Assembly: GCA_964036045.1 (NCBI GenBank) | Contig: OZ038379.1 | Coordinates: 115,099,604-115,163,603 of the forward strand | Direction: 5' to 3' | From: Eutreptiella sp. 'Long Island Sound 2002' | Lineage: Eukaryota > Euglenozoa > Euglenophyceae > Eutreptiales > Eutreptiaceae | DNA length: 64,000 bases | Part shown: in pieces, positions 20,125 to 32,436 of the stretch | Position numbering within the stretch: position 1 is the stretch's first letter | How the letters are laid out: each line of letters opens with the position of its first letter | The notes under the pieces: model-generated | Told to the model about the DNA's origin: nothing | Database searches by the model: none | What the model saw: the letters and a program-made list of their open reading frames with translations, nothing else | Program-made: the position numbers and the translations under genes

Positions 20125-22500
20125 CACAGCGGGGGCTCAAACACAAACCATGCCCTGCTCAGTCCGGACCCTGAAACCCTGCCAATGGGGGAGGGTGTCC
20201 CGCCTAGCCACAGGCGAGTTCCTGGGAAATAAGAGGCTCCAAGGCCAACCGACAGTGGCTCCCTATGCTCCCTTAAGGGCAGGTCCCAACTCCCCTCTGA
20301 GCTGGAGATAAGGCCCCGCCATTATCCCCTAGGAGTTGGTAGCTGAAAATGGGCTGTTTCAGCCCAAACTGATATTAGCTCGAAAAACTCCAAAATTGAC
20401 CCCTCGTCCGGACCTGCCAGAGGTAGGGACGAGGCAACTGACCCAATGCTCTCCAAGTACGAAGTCTCTGGAGCCCTCACCCAACCTGGTTCCCTCTGAG
20501 GTCCCGGCATCAGGGCACCACGGGTTCATCAAGTGGGGTCATGATGCCAAAATCACCACAATTGGCGTCATTCCCACGCGTGGCTCGCCCGGCCAGGGCA
20601 AGGCCAATGGCTCACAGGATAGGAGGCAGAACCTAGGACCTATTCCTGAGGGCACAGTTTAGAATTAGGTCCGGGCTCTTCGTGGGCAGAGAGATATGGG
20701 GCCGCTAATTGACCACACGGGGGTGTGAAATTGGGGTCCGAAAAGGGGGTCATTTCCGCTGCTCAAAGTGAGCCAAAATCTGGGGTGCCCTCAATAGTAT
20801 ATCTCCACGCCGGCTTGGAGATCGGATCCGCCGTTCATACGCGATCCACCGGGAGTCCAACGAAGACTCCCATGCCCTTGGCTCTAAAAGATCTCCATGC
20901 CACCCGGCGGGGTGACAATCCAAATTGGGTCCACAATTGCAAAAATGGCAAAATCGTCCACACTCACTTTGGGCTAGCACCTTGACGAAGGTTGCTCCGC
21001 TTCGCCCACGTGGTGTGCGAACCATGGGGACCAATATCCATAACACCCATGTCATATATGGTCCATTGGTCCATGCATCCGGCGTGCACGAGGGGGCTGA
21101 ACATGGTGCACGGCGGGCAGAAAATGTGGAAAATTGCTCAAAATGGCCGAAAATGCGCACACTCATGGGTGGGGCAAATGAGGCACATGCCCGACTTGGA
21201 CCGGAGTGTGCCATAGGATTGGTAGCAAGTCATATGCGTCCAACATATCTCTTGGGCGTCGCCCAAACCCCTCCGGTTTTGGGGTTGGCAGGGTCGCCAA
21301 GTGAGCCCATGATTTGGGATCGTCCCAAATCGCCAACATGGCGGCCACGGTATGCCAAGCCCAAGGGGAGTTATTCGCCAGGTCCAAGATATGTTGGGCG
21401 CCGAAGTATGTACACCCATAACACAATGACTCGACACCAATGACCTTCGATTCCACATATGTGCTCCACTTGGGGCGCTTTGGAAGGCCGCGCGCGCTGC
21501 CTCCCAGGTGGGCACATGCAAATATTGAATATTGCAAAAAACACACCTTGCTCGCAACGCATCTCTTCGGGAGCGCTCCACAAGCGTCCCTTCACGAAGG
21601 TTAGGCTTGCGAGGGTTCGTTGGGAGTACAATGAAGGGCTTCATGCAATATGGGGTCCATTGGCGGGTTAGTCTTGGAATGGTGCACCCGCCAAATGGGC
21701 ACGTGATATGACACCAAATATGGCATACAACCCTACCCTCGCCTTCTACACCCAACCTAGTGGCCTAGAAACAAAGTGTGCCTATATTCTAAAGTAACTT
21801 TGGTCCCTTAACACGCATGCAAGTGCTTTGGTCGAAAATCGACCTTCTTTCGGAAAGCCGAATTTTAGCATGCACGCAAAATATATTGCCAATATATATA
21901 TGGAGATCATATATGTACTATCCGGGGAAGACAAGTGATATGCCCCGGATGTAGAGGCAAGCAAAGAGGGAGAAAACGCCAACTCAACATACTTCTACAC
22001 GTACTTGGACGCCAAGTACGTGAGATTGCCAATTTTTTTCGAAAACACTCAAAATAAATAACCCTTTGGGCCTATGGAGTTGGGATCCTTTGGCCTCATC
22101 CTATGACTATGGGGGGCAAACCCTCATACACAGTGCCTATGAGGCACGTTAATTCGTCCTTGGGCGCTTGAACGCTCGTAACCCTTGTTTTTTTCACTTC
22201 GGGGTTCAAAGCGCCTTCGGCCGCCCAGATTTTCTGGGAAAATTCTGGGACGCGATGCGTTCTATCAAGGAAAAAATTGCGGATCACTCGAAGAGTGTTT
22301 CAGTCTTAACTTCAAGAAAGATCGTTCTGAATAATCATCTAATGCAGTGCACGGAACAGGCGACGTCTGGCGGCGATTTCACGACAATTAGAAATCGCGG
22401 TAGAAATCGGGTATTTCACTGATTTCTAACCGCAAATCGACCAAGACAGTAAAATTATGGTAATTCCACATCGATTTAATGGTTAGAAGTCGGATTCCAG
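20125..22500. other. No recognised gene
   Basis: Mixed-composition DNA without a supported gene. Many short frames are open on both strands but lack domains, and stops are frequent. It may be old transposon debris beside element A. Confidence 0.4.
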
Positions 22501-22561
22501 ATTTCGCGGGTTAGAGAACAGGGATATCCCGCTGGCAGCCGGTGTCAACGGGTTCCGCACG

Positions 22562-22641
22562 GGTATGACGGCTCACAGGCCTCCTGGCCATGGGCCATAA
22601 CGGGTGTGACGGCTCACAGGCCTCCGGGCCATGGGCCATTG
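22562..22641. repeat. 40 bp tandem duplication
   Basis: Two copies of GGGTRTGACGGCTCACAGGC followed by CTCCKGGCCATGGGCCAT, separated by two bases. Confidence 0.8.
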
Positions 22642-23640
22642 GTTCTGGGTACCGCTTCAGTACCGCCGAGAACAAATGTCAATGAAACCCATGAGTGGAT
22701 TGCCTACAGGGTCACAATACTGTCCACCAGCGATGACAACAAATGGTGGGGAAAGCTGACGGACTTCTCGCCAAATACACCACCTATCGTCGTAGAAGAA
22801 TCCTGGTGGTACGAGGACCAGGAGGATTCCACTGCTGCGCTGGCTGCCCGAATGTCGGGCAAGCGCCCACGTACCAGGGCCAACGCACCGGAACTGAGCA
22901 GACCCGTAGGATCAAGGTAACAATGGTTGATGTTAAAGAATGCTGTGCCTCCTATAGGCAATTGTTTGTCCACCCTCATCAACACACTGCCTCTCCCCTC
23001 TATTTGAAGGCATTCCGTACGTTCACCAAAACGACAACCACCTCTGAGTACCCGACCGATTATGTTTTCTCTAGGCCCTTGCATCCCCCACTCATCCCCC
23101 CGCTACCCACACTGCAGCAACCTGCAAATATTGCGCAAGCCATTGCTAGACTGTGTCGCTGTGTAGCGGAGCGTGATGAGACGGAACAACAGTGGTTGCT
23201 CCGAGTGTAACATAACATCTGGCGACACAGGGTACTCCTTGAACGGTCGATGTATGGCGCTGCCTCCGTTGATGTTTTGTCCTTTGACAACTGTGCCCCC
23301 CTCTTTGCACCCCATCCCCACCGCAAAATGTTGCAACTGCTCTAGCAGCACCTGCGCACGTCACCCACGATTAATTAATTAATTAAACCGCATATGGCAA
23401 CGATATGCAGACCTAGAATCCATCACGAATTGGCACCAAATTGCTGCACTGGACGCCCATGACTTCACTGCTATGGCCCATACGATACACACACAATACC
23501 ATGACACCAGAATCTTTTTCCAAGGTAGCCACTGGGCTATACCCCGACCATGGGAATACTTGTAGCTACAAACATTCAAACTTGACACTGTCATCAGCAT
23601 AGCACCCGGTCACACGAAGCACGCCGTGTAACTGCCCTTG
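22606..23640 (+). pseudogene. Unrecognised decayed coding region, left of LTR insertion
   Basis: A coding-like patch THEWIAYRVTILSTSDDNKWW continues to TPPIVVEESWWYEDQEDS, ending near 22920; later patches read WHQIAALDAHDFTAMAHTIH (about 23430) and GSHWAIPRPWEYL. Stops and frame changes separate them. The last bases before the LTR element (GAARRVTALVQAE-like frame) run in phase into the ORF at 27263 once the element is removed. No family recognised. Confidence 0.35.
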
Positions 23641-23654
23641 TGCAAGCGGAACGA

Positions 23655-23933
23655 TGTAATAGGACACAGAGTAAAGATCGCTAGTGCGTCTTTGAGTCTG
23701 CGATCGCGTGTGTCGCGCATGCGTAGCATAGGCCGGATCAGAATAAAGTAGGCATATCAGAAAGCATAATTTAGGTATGTATTTTGCATTCAAAATGTTT
23801 GTACAGATTGACGGGATGATATTAAGTTTTGGTTATTGTTCTTGAGTGCTTCGCAGACGTTAGAAGGAGATAGATCAAAATGAAGGATTTCGACAAGGAT
23901 GATCAGAATCAAACCAAGGACAAGACCATTACA
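23655..23933 (+). repeat. 5' LTR of the non-autonomous element
   Basis: TGTAAT...ATTACA termini form a short inverted repeat. Differs from the 3' copy at three sites. An ATG at 23880 inside it opens an 85-codon frame (MKDFDKDDQNQTKDK...) that runs into the interior; whether it is used is unknown. Confidence 0.9.
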
Positions 23934-24272
23934 ATCCCGTCAATCGAAAAAGAGGTCTTGCTTATGCTGTGCGTGCTTGCTGCGACGTTGGACGAGTACG
24001 GCGCCAAGGATCCACATCGGCGCCAAGGGCAATTGCACAGCGCCGACAGCGCTGTGAGCGGCTGCGCTGTACAAGCTGCCATGAGCAGAACCAGGGCGGC
24101 GCTGATGGGAGCGCTACCAGAAGGAGTGAGGTGCTGACAGCGCTTTCATCAACGACTGCGCCGTGCAGACCGCCACGAGCAGAAGTAGGGCGTTGATAGG
24201 AGCGCCGCCAGAAGGAGTTGACGGCTCCTTCATCAATAGCGGCACTTTGTTGGGCGCCAGGAGGGCAAAACA

Positions 24273-24356
24273 GCGCGTTGGTCACCGCCGTCAGCAGGAA
24301 TGGGGCGCCTACAGCGCGTTGGTCACCGCCGTCAGCAGGAATGGGGCGCCTACAGC
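24273..24356. repeat. Tandem duplication of about 41 bp inside the LTR element
   Basis: Two near-identical copies of GCGCGTTGGTCACCGCCGTC followed by AGCAGGAATGGGGCGCCTACA. Related degenerate copies (GGAGCGCTACCAGAAGGAGT and GGAGCGCCGCCAGAAGGAGT) occur upstream at 24107 and 24200. Confidence 0.8.
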
Positions 24357-24734
24357 GCCTTGGTTAGCGCCAGGTCTGGTGAGACAGCCCCTTGACAGCC
24401 CCTTCACAGCGCCGTCGTAAGGAGTGGGGCGCCCACGTTGCTTTGGACCGCGGTGGCGCCGGTGGCACTTTCTGAGAAGGCGCCTGTGGACTTTGACAAG
24501 GGACGGCAGAGAGTGACAGTAGGTAAATTTTGGTGTTGGCTGCTTTCCAGCCTTTTAATTTGCGTCGTGTTGCATTTTGTGTCGTTTGCTTCGTTCGCTT
24601 GAGCGACCGTTATCATTGTATTATTAATTTTTGACACTGCTTTGCGTTTGGTGTGCCACTCCTGCTTTGCAGGTGCAGAGCATCGCAAGCGTGTCACGGG
24701 AGCGGCGGCACGAGAGCAGTGGGATGCGGGTATG

Positions 24735-25041
24735 GTGAGCAACAACGCACACGTTTCAGGTGTGGCGACTGTTGCATGCCATCTTTGTGTTCGCTCGTTT
24801 TCGTTTTGTCTTCGCCGTGTTTCGCTTCTTCGTCATGGGTTTATTTTTTGCAACTGCTCTGTGATTCTGTGTGTGTGTGTTTGTGCAGAGGTGGAACACG
24901 AGCAACACAAGGCAACACGAAAGGTGAGCACACGCGGACACGTCCTGTTTACAGGTGTGTTGTGTGTTGCATGCCTGCTGTGTGTTCGCTTCGTTTGTTT
25001 GTGTTTGTGTCGCGTTGGCTTTTGTGCTCCTGCCCTTGCAG
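24735..25041 (+). other. Two similar GT-AG intron-like segments around a 36-base exon
   Basis: Segment 24735-24887 starts GTGAGCAACAACGCACACG and ends TTTGTGCAG; segment 24924-25041 starts GTGAGCACACGCGGACACG and ends CCCTTGCAG. Between them is a 36-base exon-like piece. Both share CAGGTGTG, GTTGCATGCC and TGTGTTCGCT in the same order, so they are copies of one intron sequence. Confidence 0.5.
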
Positions 25042-26338
25042 GTTGAACAGCCAAGAATCCAGGATTCAAATGAGTTGAATGTACATTTTGGGTATGTGCT
25101 GCGTGTACAGTGAGTGATTTTTTCAGTGTGCGGTGTTTTTGTTTGCGTATATGTATATGCAGGCTTGTCTTCTTTTTTCTCTTGTGTTTATTTTTGACAG
25201 TTTTTCTCATTTTGTGGTTTTGGGGTCTTTTGTCTTCTTTTGTTTTACCTTTGTGCTTCTTCTTTTCTTCTTTGTATTTGCTGGAGTGGTTGGCCACCTC
25301 CGCCCCTTTGCGCATGGCCACGACCCTTTTTGTCTTTTTCGTATTTGAAGGGTGCTTCCACTTCAGTGTGAGTTTGTCATGTTGTTTCAGGGCTTCATTT
25401 TATACTTACCTGTATGGGTGTATTTCGTTTTCTGTTTGCAGCTTTTGGCAGCAACCGCACATTGCGTGCGATGATAAGAGTTACGGTAAACCCCCTACTG
25501 TCTAAGGAGCGTGAGGCTCCAAACCCCCAAACCCTAGGGTGTGCGCGTGATGCGCTGAGTGGTGCGTGAGGTGCCCCGCCCGCGCTGCGTGATGCGGCGG
25601 TTGTTTTTTTTGGTGCGTGATGCATCTTGTTCTATGGGTTTGAGTGATTCATTCCCTGGACACCCCTCCCTGGTATTGTTGTTTTGCCTGGGTGAGCATT
25701 CTTTTCGGTGGTGTGGCGTGTGTTTCGCCCCGCCCCCTGGCCATGGTGTGGGATGCACAGGGCCTGGTCTTAAGGTGATTTTTGCTTTGGGTTGGCAGGC
25801 AGGAGATGAGCACCCGCGCCTGACACACATCTTGCATAGCCCTGCGTGAGTTGTGAGTTTGCTTTGTTGTTTGTGTTTCGGTATACTTTTACTTCTTACT
25901 TTAATTCCTTTACATTTCAAATTTTTTTGTCTGTGTTGGTCTTTCTTTTTTTCCTTTTAAGTATGCGTGTGCATTTGTGCGTGCGCTAGGTGTGGCAAAG
26001 CGTTGGCGTAGGTTTGCTCAGTCCAGCTTGATTAGTTTTTATTATAGATTTTACAAATACAGTTACGCGTTTGACAACAGGATACAATGATAAAAATATT
26101 TCAGGCTGCGTTTCAGTAGGCTTTCGTTTGCGTTTTTTCATGTCGTGTGCATTAGCATAGTTGTCGTTTGCGTGTGTGTATTTTCTAACCTCTGTGCGTT
26201 CATGCAGGTCAGGTCAACAGAAGTGGACATCAACAGTGGATGGTGGATATGTGCTGACGATCCGACACGTCGTCGTTTTTTTTTATATGACATGCATGTT
26301 CTGTTGTTTCTGTTTTGCTTTTGCAGTGCCAGCAAGTG

Positions 26339-26445
26339 GAGAACTTCAAAAGACATCAGAGGGTCCTGAATTCGGGGCAGGACCAGAAGAACGTCAAAGA
26401 ATGTCAGAGGTCCTGAATTCGGGGCGGGACCAAAGAACTTTAACA
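26339..26445. repeat. Tandem duplication of about 55 bp
   Basis: AGAGGGTCCTGAATTCGGGG...ACCAGAAGAACG is repeated as AGAGGTCCTGAATTCGGGG...ACCAAAGAAC. Confidence 0.7.
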
Positions 26446-26983
26446 ACGTACAAGTTAATGGGATTTGTACATTACATCAAGTTTCAGCACTGTTTTTACA
26501 GACGCACAAAAAAATTAGACACGTCTCCACTTGCTGCGTGTACTGCATGGCAGGCAGGGATTTTGTACATTAGCTAACCTTTTCAGGCATGCAGAAAATT
26601 GTTACAGATTTTCTGACAGCCCGCTTTTTTTTTCCAGAGGGCTTTTGGGGCTGCATTGCCTGCTTAGCCATTGCTGCAGGCAGTTTCTGTTTGTAGGCGG
26701 GTTAGTATTGTAGGTTGCAGTGTAGTCCAGGCCCACAGTTCCACCCCCACCTCCACTCTAACTAGTATGTAGGGCTGCAGTGTACTTCAGTCCTGCAGCA
26801 CGCCACAGTAAAACTTTTTTTTTGGGTGTGTGTTTGACTTTTTTGTTTGACACCCTGCCCTGGGCTGTCTACAGCAGCTCAGCCCCCCCCCCCCCCCCAA
26901 CACTAGAGTAAAGATCTGAGTGTCTATTTTCCTTAGTCAGCCATTTGCTGAGGTAAACCCCAGCAAATAGCTTGGGAAGGGAG

Positions 26984-27262
26984 TGTAATAGGACACAGAG
27001 TAAAGATCGCTAGTGCGTCTTTGAGTCTGCGATCGCGTGTGTCGCGCATGCGTAGCATAGGCCGGATCAAAATAAAGTAGGCATATCAGAAAGCAGAATT
27101 TAGGTATGTATTTTGCATTCAAAATGTTTGTACAGATTGACGGGATGATATTAAGTTTTGGTTATTGTTCTTGAGTGCTTCGCAGACGTTAAAAGGAGAT
27201 AGATCAAAATGAAGGATTTCGACAAGGATGATCAGAATCAAACCAAGGACAAGACCATTACA
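26984..27262 (+). repeat. 3' LTR of the non-autonomous element
   Basis: Same length as the 5' LTR, preceded directly by the polypurine tract GGGAAGGGAG (26974-26983) and followed by the ACGA target duplication. Confidence 0.9.
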
Positions 27263-27860
27263 ACGACTGATAGGATGTAGAGTTGAACCTGACTGGGTCT
27301 TCAGCTCTCCAGAGGACTGCCGTTGCCTCTGGCTCATTCAGCCTGATACTCCCGCACGCCTGCTACCTACGCTATGGGCCAGAATGACACACCGTAACAA
27401 GATCACAAGCGTCATCATATTGTGCCCTGACACACACCCCTTCAGACCCATACTGCAGACATGGTGCAATGAGGTGCCCTCCCGCTGCTGCGGCATCCTC
27501 ACAGGGAAAATCAACACACTGCTGTTACTACGCGACCACGCACACAAACACACACAATCAGCGGGCGTACACCTGACTGCATTCTGGATCAGAGGAGCCA
27601 CTAATACCCTGGTATCAACGATTGATGTGACGTCACATGTCGGAACCCAGGTACTTACGATCGAGGCCACATTCTACCCCCCAATACCTGGGACGTGCCT
27701 ACGATGCAACAAACCACAGCTACGTGACGAGTTCTGGACACAGTGGAACACAGTCACGGCTGAAGCATGCGCGGCCCACAGGTGGTTCCAACACAAATGG
27801 GTGGCCCACCTCAATGCAATGAACCAACTCCTTTGTACCCTTCGTGAACCGGCTGTTTGA
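27263..27860 (+). CDS. Unrecognised ORF, right part of gene split by LTR element
   Basis: About 198 residues: TTAERLIGC-type junction, then VEPDWVFSSPEDCRCLWLIQ, a long Thr/His-rich middle, and TCLRCNKPQLRDEFWTQW near the end, with stop TGA at 27858-27860. CLRC with later Cys/His suggests a possible metal site, but no family is recognised. The frame continues upstream into 23654 after removing the LTR element. It ends exactly where the palindrome-rich DNA of transposon 2 begins. Confidence 0.4.
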
Positions 27861-28202
27861 ATCCGAGATTCACGGTACCATGAATTTCATCTATTCTTGC
27901 TGTGTTTTGCTTGTAACTTGGTGCCAATGTGTGCGTTTCTCGTGCGATCTTCGCCAAAAGTGATATCCATTGGACGTTTGCAAATTAGAGGTTTGAAGTC
28001 GCCACATGGTTCAACACACTTGGTGAGATTCACGTGAATGTGAGATTCACGCACCCAAATTCACGCACAAATTCACGCTACGTTCACAGATTCATGAGAA
28101 TGTGGAATTCACACAAAATTCGTACGCATTTCCTACGAATTTGCCCCAATTTCCACTGTTTCGCTTTCTCACGGCTCTCAAAGATGTTCTTCGCATCTTT
28201 GT
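27861..28202. promoter_or_regulatory. Left palindrome-rich block of transposon 2
   Basis: Non-coding, AT-rich, packed with ATTCACG/CGTGAAT words (AGATTCACGTGAATGTGAGA-like) and AATTCGTACGCATTTCCTAC. It precedes the ATG region of the oxygenase-like gene. By analogy to other DNA transposons these may bind the transposase; promoter activity is not shown. Confidence 0.4.
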
Positions 28203-30090
28203 TTGACCATGTCCCAGCACACTCTGTCACAGCTCGTCAGCTTGCAGTCGCGCCCCGACCCCGCTGCCGACACCCTCGCCCACTACCAAGCCCTCCCCGT
28301 CGCCCACCATCAATTGGAGGAGGCGACTTACCAGTCGGGGGCACTGGGGGTGGATGATGTTGTGGGCCGGGCAGCATCCCTCGACCCCTCCCCCGATGTG
28401 ATTCACATCGACCTGCGCAGCCCCACCCGCAACTCCTACAGTGGGGGGAGGGGCTGGGCCACAACCTTGTGGAGGGACCCGCGCCGCCGACTCCCCTCCT
28501 TTAAATTTGTGCATCTGACCCCTCAACATGCCACCCTTGACCAACTCTTCAATTCCATGCGCACCAACCCGGTGGGGAAGCCCAAGGACGCCCACGTTCA
28601 GGTGAACCCCACCACTAACCTTGTGTATACCCCCCTCCACTGTGACATGGTGTGCCTGCACGATCTTGCTGCAGGTGCACTGGCCGACCACTCCTTTTTC
28701 CCCTTCTCCTGGCACCTTGCCCACCCCCAGTGGTGGGATGATTTGGGCATTGCCCCTTTTCATCCCACCATCCCCCCACAGGTGCACATCCCCGACATCA
28801 CCCGACCCACCTTCTACAGTACGATTTCTTTGCAATGGTACTGTGGTGCCCCATGCGCCCCCCCCTTCATTTTGAGTGAACCCCCCCTCCGCACCGAAAC
28901 CGTTCCTGACCCCCCTCATGGGGTGATGGGCAACCCCGACCCCGCCCCCGACACGGTTGGCCCCTCCCTGACGCCCCTCAACTTTGTTGATCGGAACGGC
29001 TACATTGTGCTTCAGGGGCTTGAGGCAGCACGGGATTGCGAGGTGGGGTGGAAGAAGGTGATGAAGGCGTCGGGTAGCGGCGACGAAAAAGTCGTCACAA
29101 AAAATGTTTGAGCTGCTTTTCAATGCCGGGCGGAGGGAAGATGAGGCAGGGGATCCTGATCTCTCGCGGCGTTGGCACAGCAAAAACTCCCTGGCGTCCG
29201 GGGTCGGGGGGCCTCTCTACAAGAATTTCCAACCCCCCCTCACCGAAAGTCTCCCTCAGGTTGTAGATCTCCACCCAGTGGCGCCGGGCAGCGTCGTTGT
29301 GGAGAGTGTGGGGAGTGGGGCCCAGCTCTTCCACTCCGATGTCGCCACCCGGCCCGAGGTGATCCCGCCCCAACAACAGGGACATCTCGGGGTGCCACCT
29401 GAGTAGCTTCCTCTGCTTGTCAGAGGACTACCAGGTGGCAATGCAGGCGAGGACGGCCCTGGGGGAGGCGGGGGAGGCGTGCTGGGACACCATTCAGCTG
29501 AAGAGGGGGGGCATGCTGCCGATGGTGACCACCAGCCACCACCATGGGTTGCCCGCCCCCCTTGACGCCAACGATGGGCTGCAAGGGGTTTTTTTTAAAT
29601 TGTGGACCCCGGACCCCCGGCACTGCCACCACCAGCCCAACACAACACACCTGGACCGCACCCACCCAAGGAGGCCCTGGACGTTGCTGGGGATTGGTGC
29701 AGCTGGGACTTCCCCAACGTGGACCAGGTTTTGTGGGTGGGGAATGGGGCAGTTGGGATGGTGGTATTGTCGGAGGGGGGTGCTGCGCAGGCCCTATTCG
29801 CCGACGCCCCCTAGGCGGTCCCGGCCGGCCCCCCCACCTGCCCCTTCCACCCCACCTTCCTCTCCTGCTCGGCCCTGAGCTCCGACCTCGCGGTCATGCA
29901 GGTCGCCGAGCAGAGCATGCTCTTCTTCGTGGACAGAGTGCACCACATCGAGGTCTGCAAGGGGGAAAACGTTGATGCGGAGTTGGAGCACGGACCACGC
30001 TGTGGCATCTGGTGAACACTCCCCCAGCGTGGCGGTCGCCCAGATGCTGGAAGCCCGGGGCATGGTCAATCACATGAACACGTAATCGCA
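28203..30090 (+). pseudogene. Probable second 2OG-Fe(II) oxygenase gene, frame-disrupted
   Basis: Frame 28203-29111 gives about 300 residues (TLSQLVSLQSRPDPAADTLA...) with an unrecognised N-terminus and then FVDRNGYIVLQGLEAARD, typical of the start of a 2OG-oxygenase fold. A frame change near a run of A (29099-29104) leads to 29104-29406, which contains GSGAQLFHSDVATRPE, where HSD fits the HxD iron motif. A further open stretch from 29417 reads LKRGGMLPMVTTSHHHGLPA followed by GVFFKLWTPD, fitting the distal His strand; the expected Arg is not clear. Small introns are likely (a possible acceptor TTGTCAG lies at 29419-29425). The tail may extend to MLEARGMVNHMNT, stop TAA near 30084. Family call is moderate; substrate unknown. 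Confidence 0.42.
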
Positions 30091-30362
30091 AGGTGTGCTT
30101 GCTTGTGTCTTTGCTTTCTTTATTGGCAAATTGGACGAAATTCACGTGAAATTGGTACGAAATTAGTACCAATTTGAGGTGAATTTCACGCGAATGAATG
30201 TGTGTAAATATTGACCCATTGTGAAATTCGTACGAAGTTCGTACAAATTTCTGTGAATTTCATCCAATTCGTTCGTTTTATTGTTGCATTGTTCCATGTT
30301 TTGCTCCCCCATTTTTCATTGGTGCCTTGCACACTTCTCCCCGTCTGTAGGTCCCATACTAC

Positions 30363-31737
30363 GTGTGGTCACCGGACATTCGGCGCCACGCCCGGCGCCG
30401 TTTCAAACCTTGGGCCCCGATTGCAGGAGGCCGAGAAGCAGGGCGAGCCGCCCGGATGCACGGTGGTGGACAGACCCCGAGCAAGGCCGACACTCAGCGC
30501 AGTGAGGGCTGGCGGCGCCCTGGACACTCTGGAGGGGACCACAGCGAGGCCAGCTCCAGTGCGGAGCATGCGCCGTGGGAGGTGGTCGTCCCCATGCCGT
30601 CCTGCGAGGACTTGGGCACCGCCCACACCGAGCCCCCCCTGGACCGGGTCACCCTCGCCCCCCGGCAGCCGGATCTGGCCCGGACGCAGAAGGTCCCGCC
30701 CGGGCCCGACGGTTGGCAGCGGCATCTCTCTGCCTTGTGGGACACGGTCTTGGAGTCCCGGGGGGTGCAGGGCACCCTCCGCATCTCCTTCCCCTGGCCC
30801 ATTGTGGTCATGGGGGGTTCCAACCTGCCCGAGGGGCAGGGGGTGGTGGGCCTGTTTGCCTAACGGCTTGTGAGCGGGCACTGGCGGGTGCAGACGGGGG
30901 TGGCGCGGATTGGGGAGGAGGGGACGGTGACCACGGCTGGGGTCTTTGGGCTGAATGTGGTCACGGGGTGGGAGAAGCGGAGGCCGGAGTCGGTGGACGT
31001 GGCATGGCTTGCCATGCGCGTCCATGTGGGGAGGCAGCGGAAGACGGGGGGGGCTGACGTCATTGACGTCGGGGGGGAGGACGACCCCCTCTTCCACCCC
31101 CTTGGCCCGGAAACGGAAAGGCTACCCCCCCCCCCCCCCCACAAGGCGACATCGCCCCCCCTCCCCCCCTCCAAGAGCCCCGAGTACGGCCACCCCGATG
31201 GAGTGGGGAGAGCGGGCGGAGCAGGCGGAGCCGGCGGCAGTGTGGGGGCAGAGGGGGGCGGTGCACCAGTGGGTGGAGCAACAGCAGCTGCTGCAGCGGG
31301 CGGGGGCGTGGGAGGCGCGCGCGATCAGCGCGGAGGCCGCCAACCGTGACCTCGAGGTCCGCCTGTCCAGGGCCAAGGAGGACAAGCGGGCTGCCGAGTC
31401 GCGGTTGGCGGACGTCACAAAGGAGATGGACCACCTGGTCGCTAGGGTGAAAACCCTGGAGCGCGACCTGGGGAGCGCGCGCAAGGCCGCGGGGGCACCG
31501 GCAAAGCCACTGGCACAGACAGGGGAGGGGGCTGAGGGTGCCGAGGGGCCAACGGTGGAGAGGGCCGGGGGGGGGGTGGGGCAATGCCGCCGGTGTCCGG
31601 TACCTTCTGGCCGGCGCGCAGGCCTGGCATGCCCATGCCAAGGCATGCGCCCGCCACATGTCGGCCGTGTCCGCCGGCCTGCGGCGGGCCATGATGGCCA
31701 CTGGCTAGCAGGCCGATGTGGTCCCCAAAGCCCCTAG
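30363..31737 (+). pseudogene. Unknown gene of transposon 2 with C-terminal coiled coil
   Basis: GC-rich frame 30363-30863 ends at a TAA (30861-30863), then stays open in the same frame (SGHWRVQTGVARIGEEGTVT...) up to a poly-C run near 31123-31140. Beyond it, another frame from ATG 31198 encodes a clear coiled coil: EARAISAEAANRDLEVRLSR, then ESRLADVTKEMDHLVARVKT, with heptad Leu/Val. One nonsense codon and one homopolymer frameshift therefore break what looks like a single coding region. N-terminal residues include APWEVVVPMPSCEDLGTAH and ISFPWPIVVMGGS. No family recognised. Confidence 0.42.
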
Positions 31738-32261
31738 GGTGTGTGCCGCACTGGTGGATGTGCGCCGGCAGTACCCCCCCCCCCCCACCGCCTCACATCA
31801 GCGGCCATGGACCCCACCTTCGCTGAGGCGGTGGTGCAGCAGAGCTCCAAAGGCTCCGCTAGCCGGAGCTCTGCTCCAGGGGGGGGCGGGGGGCGTTGCA
31901 CACACTTTAACGTTGGGACCACTTGTCCCTTCTAGCCTCCACGGATGTTATTTGTACGTTTTTATATATGAATATGTGTACAAATATCCTCCCCCCCCCC
32001 CCCCCCCACCAGGCATGGGCACTTTGACCAACATGTGGGGTAATCCCCCCCCACTTTGCGAAACTTTCTTCAGCACCGTTCGTATTTTAGTTGGGGTATC
32101 CTGTGCCCCCTGATCAGTTACACTGCTGAATGTGTGTCAGCCGTAATGATGACCATTGGACTTGGTGTGTGGTAACCCCTGAGATTCATCCTGTGCTTGT
32201 CTTGGGAGGGCCAACGAGGGCAAAAGGATGAGTAAAACGTTTTCTTCGGAAAAAATCCTCT

Positions 32262-32436
32262 TGCATTGACTTGAAATTCGTACGAAATTGGTACAAAATT
32301 CGTACGAATTTCGTGCGAGTTTCACAATGTCTCAATATTCACACACATTCCTTCACATGAAATTCGCACGCAATTCGTGCGAATTTCGTACGAATTTTGT
32401 GATAATTTCACTAGATTCCGACGAAAAAAAAAAACC
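32262..32436. repeat. Palindrome block of transposon 2 beside element B
   Basis: Dense copies of AAATTCGTACGAATTTCGTG and AATTCGTGCGAATTTCGTAC. The block runs into an A-rich stretch and then the LTR of element B, so element B inserted at its edge. Confidence 0.6.

Larger units (their letters stand above)
23655..27262 (+). mobile_element. Non-autonomous LTR retroelement, 3.6 kb
   Basis: Two 279 bp direct repeats (23655-23933, 26984-27262) begin TGTAATAGG and end CCATTACA, are flanked by ACGA (23651-23654 and 27263-27266), and a purine run GGGAAGGGAG immediately precedes the second copy. These are the marks of an LTR retroelement, plus orientation. The 3.05 kb interior encodes no gag, RT or integrase and consists of short repeats and GT-AG intron-like segments. 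It must have moved with proteins from another element. The LTRs differ at only three positions (about 99% identity), so it is young. Confidence 0.85.

Noticed and set aside
26882-26899. Poly-C run (also 31123-31140 and 31988-32007) as a functional structure
   Set aside because: Homopolymers of this kind are scattered through the window and are prone to sequencing error; no pattern links them.
28227-29183. Long minus-strand frame (318 codons) in transposon 2
   Set aside because: Gly/Val-rich shadow of the plus-strand oxygenase-like frame in GC-rich DNA.
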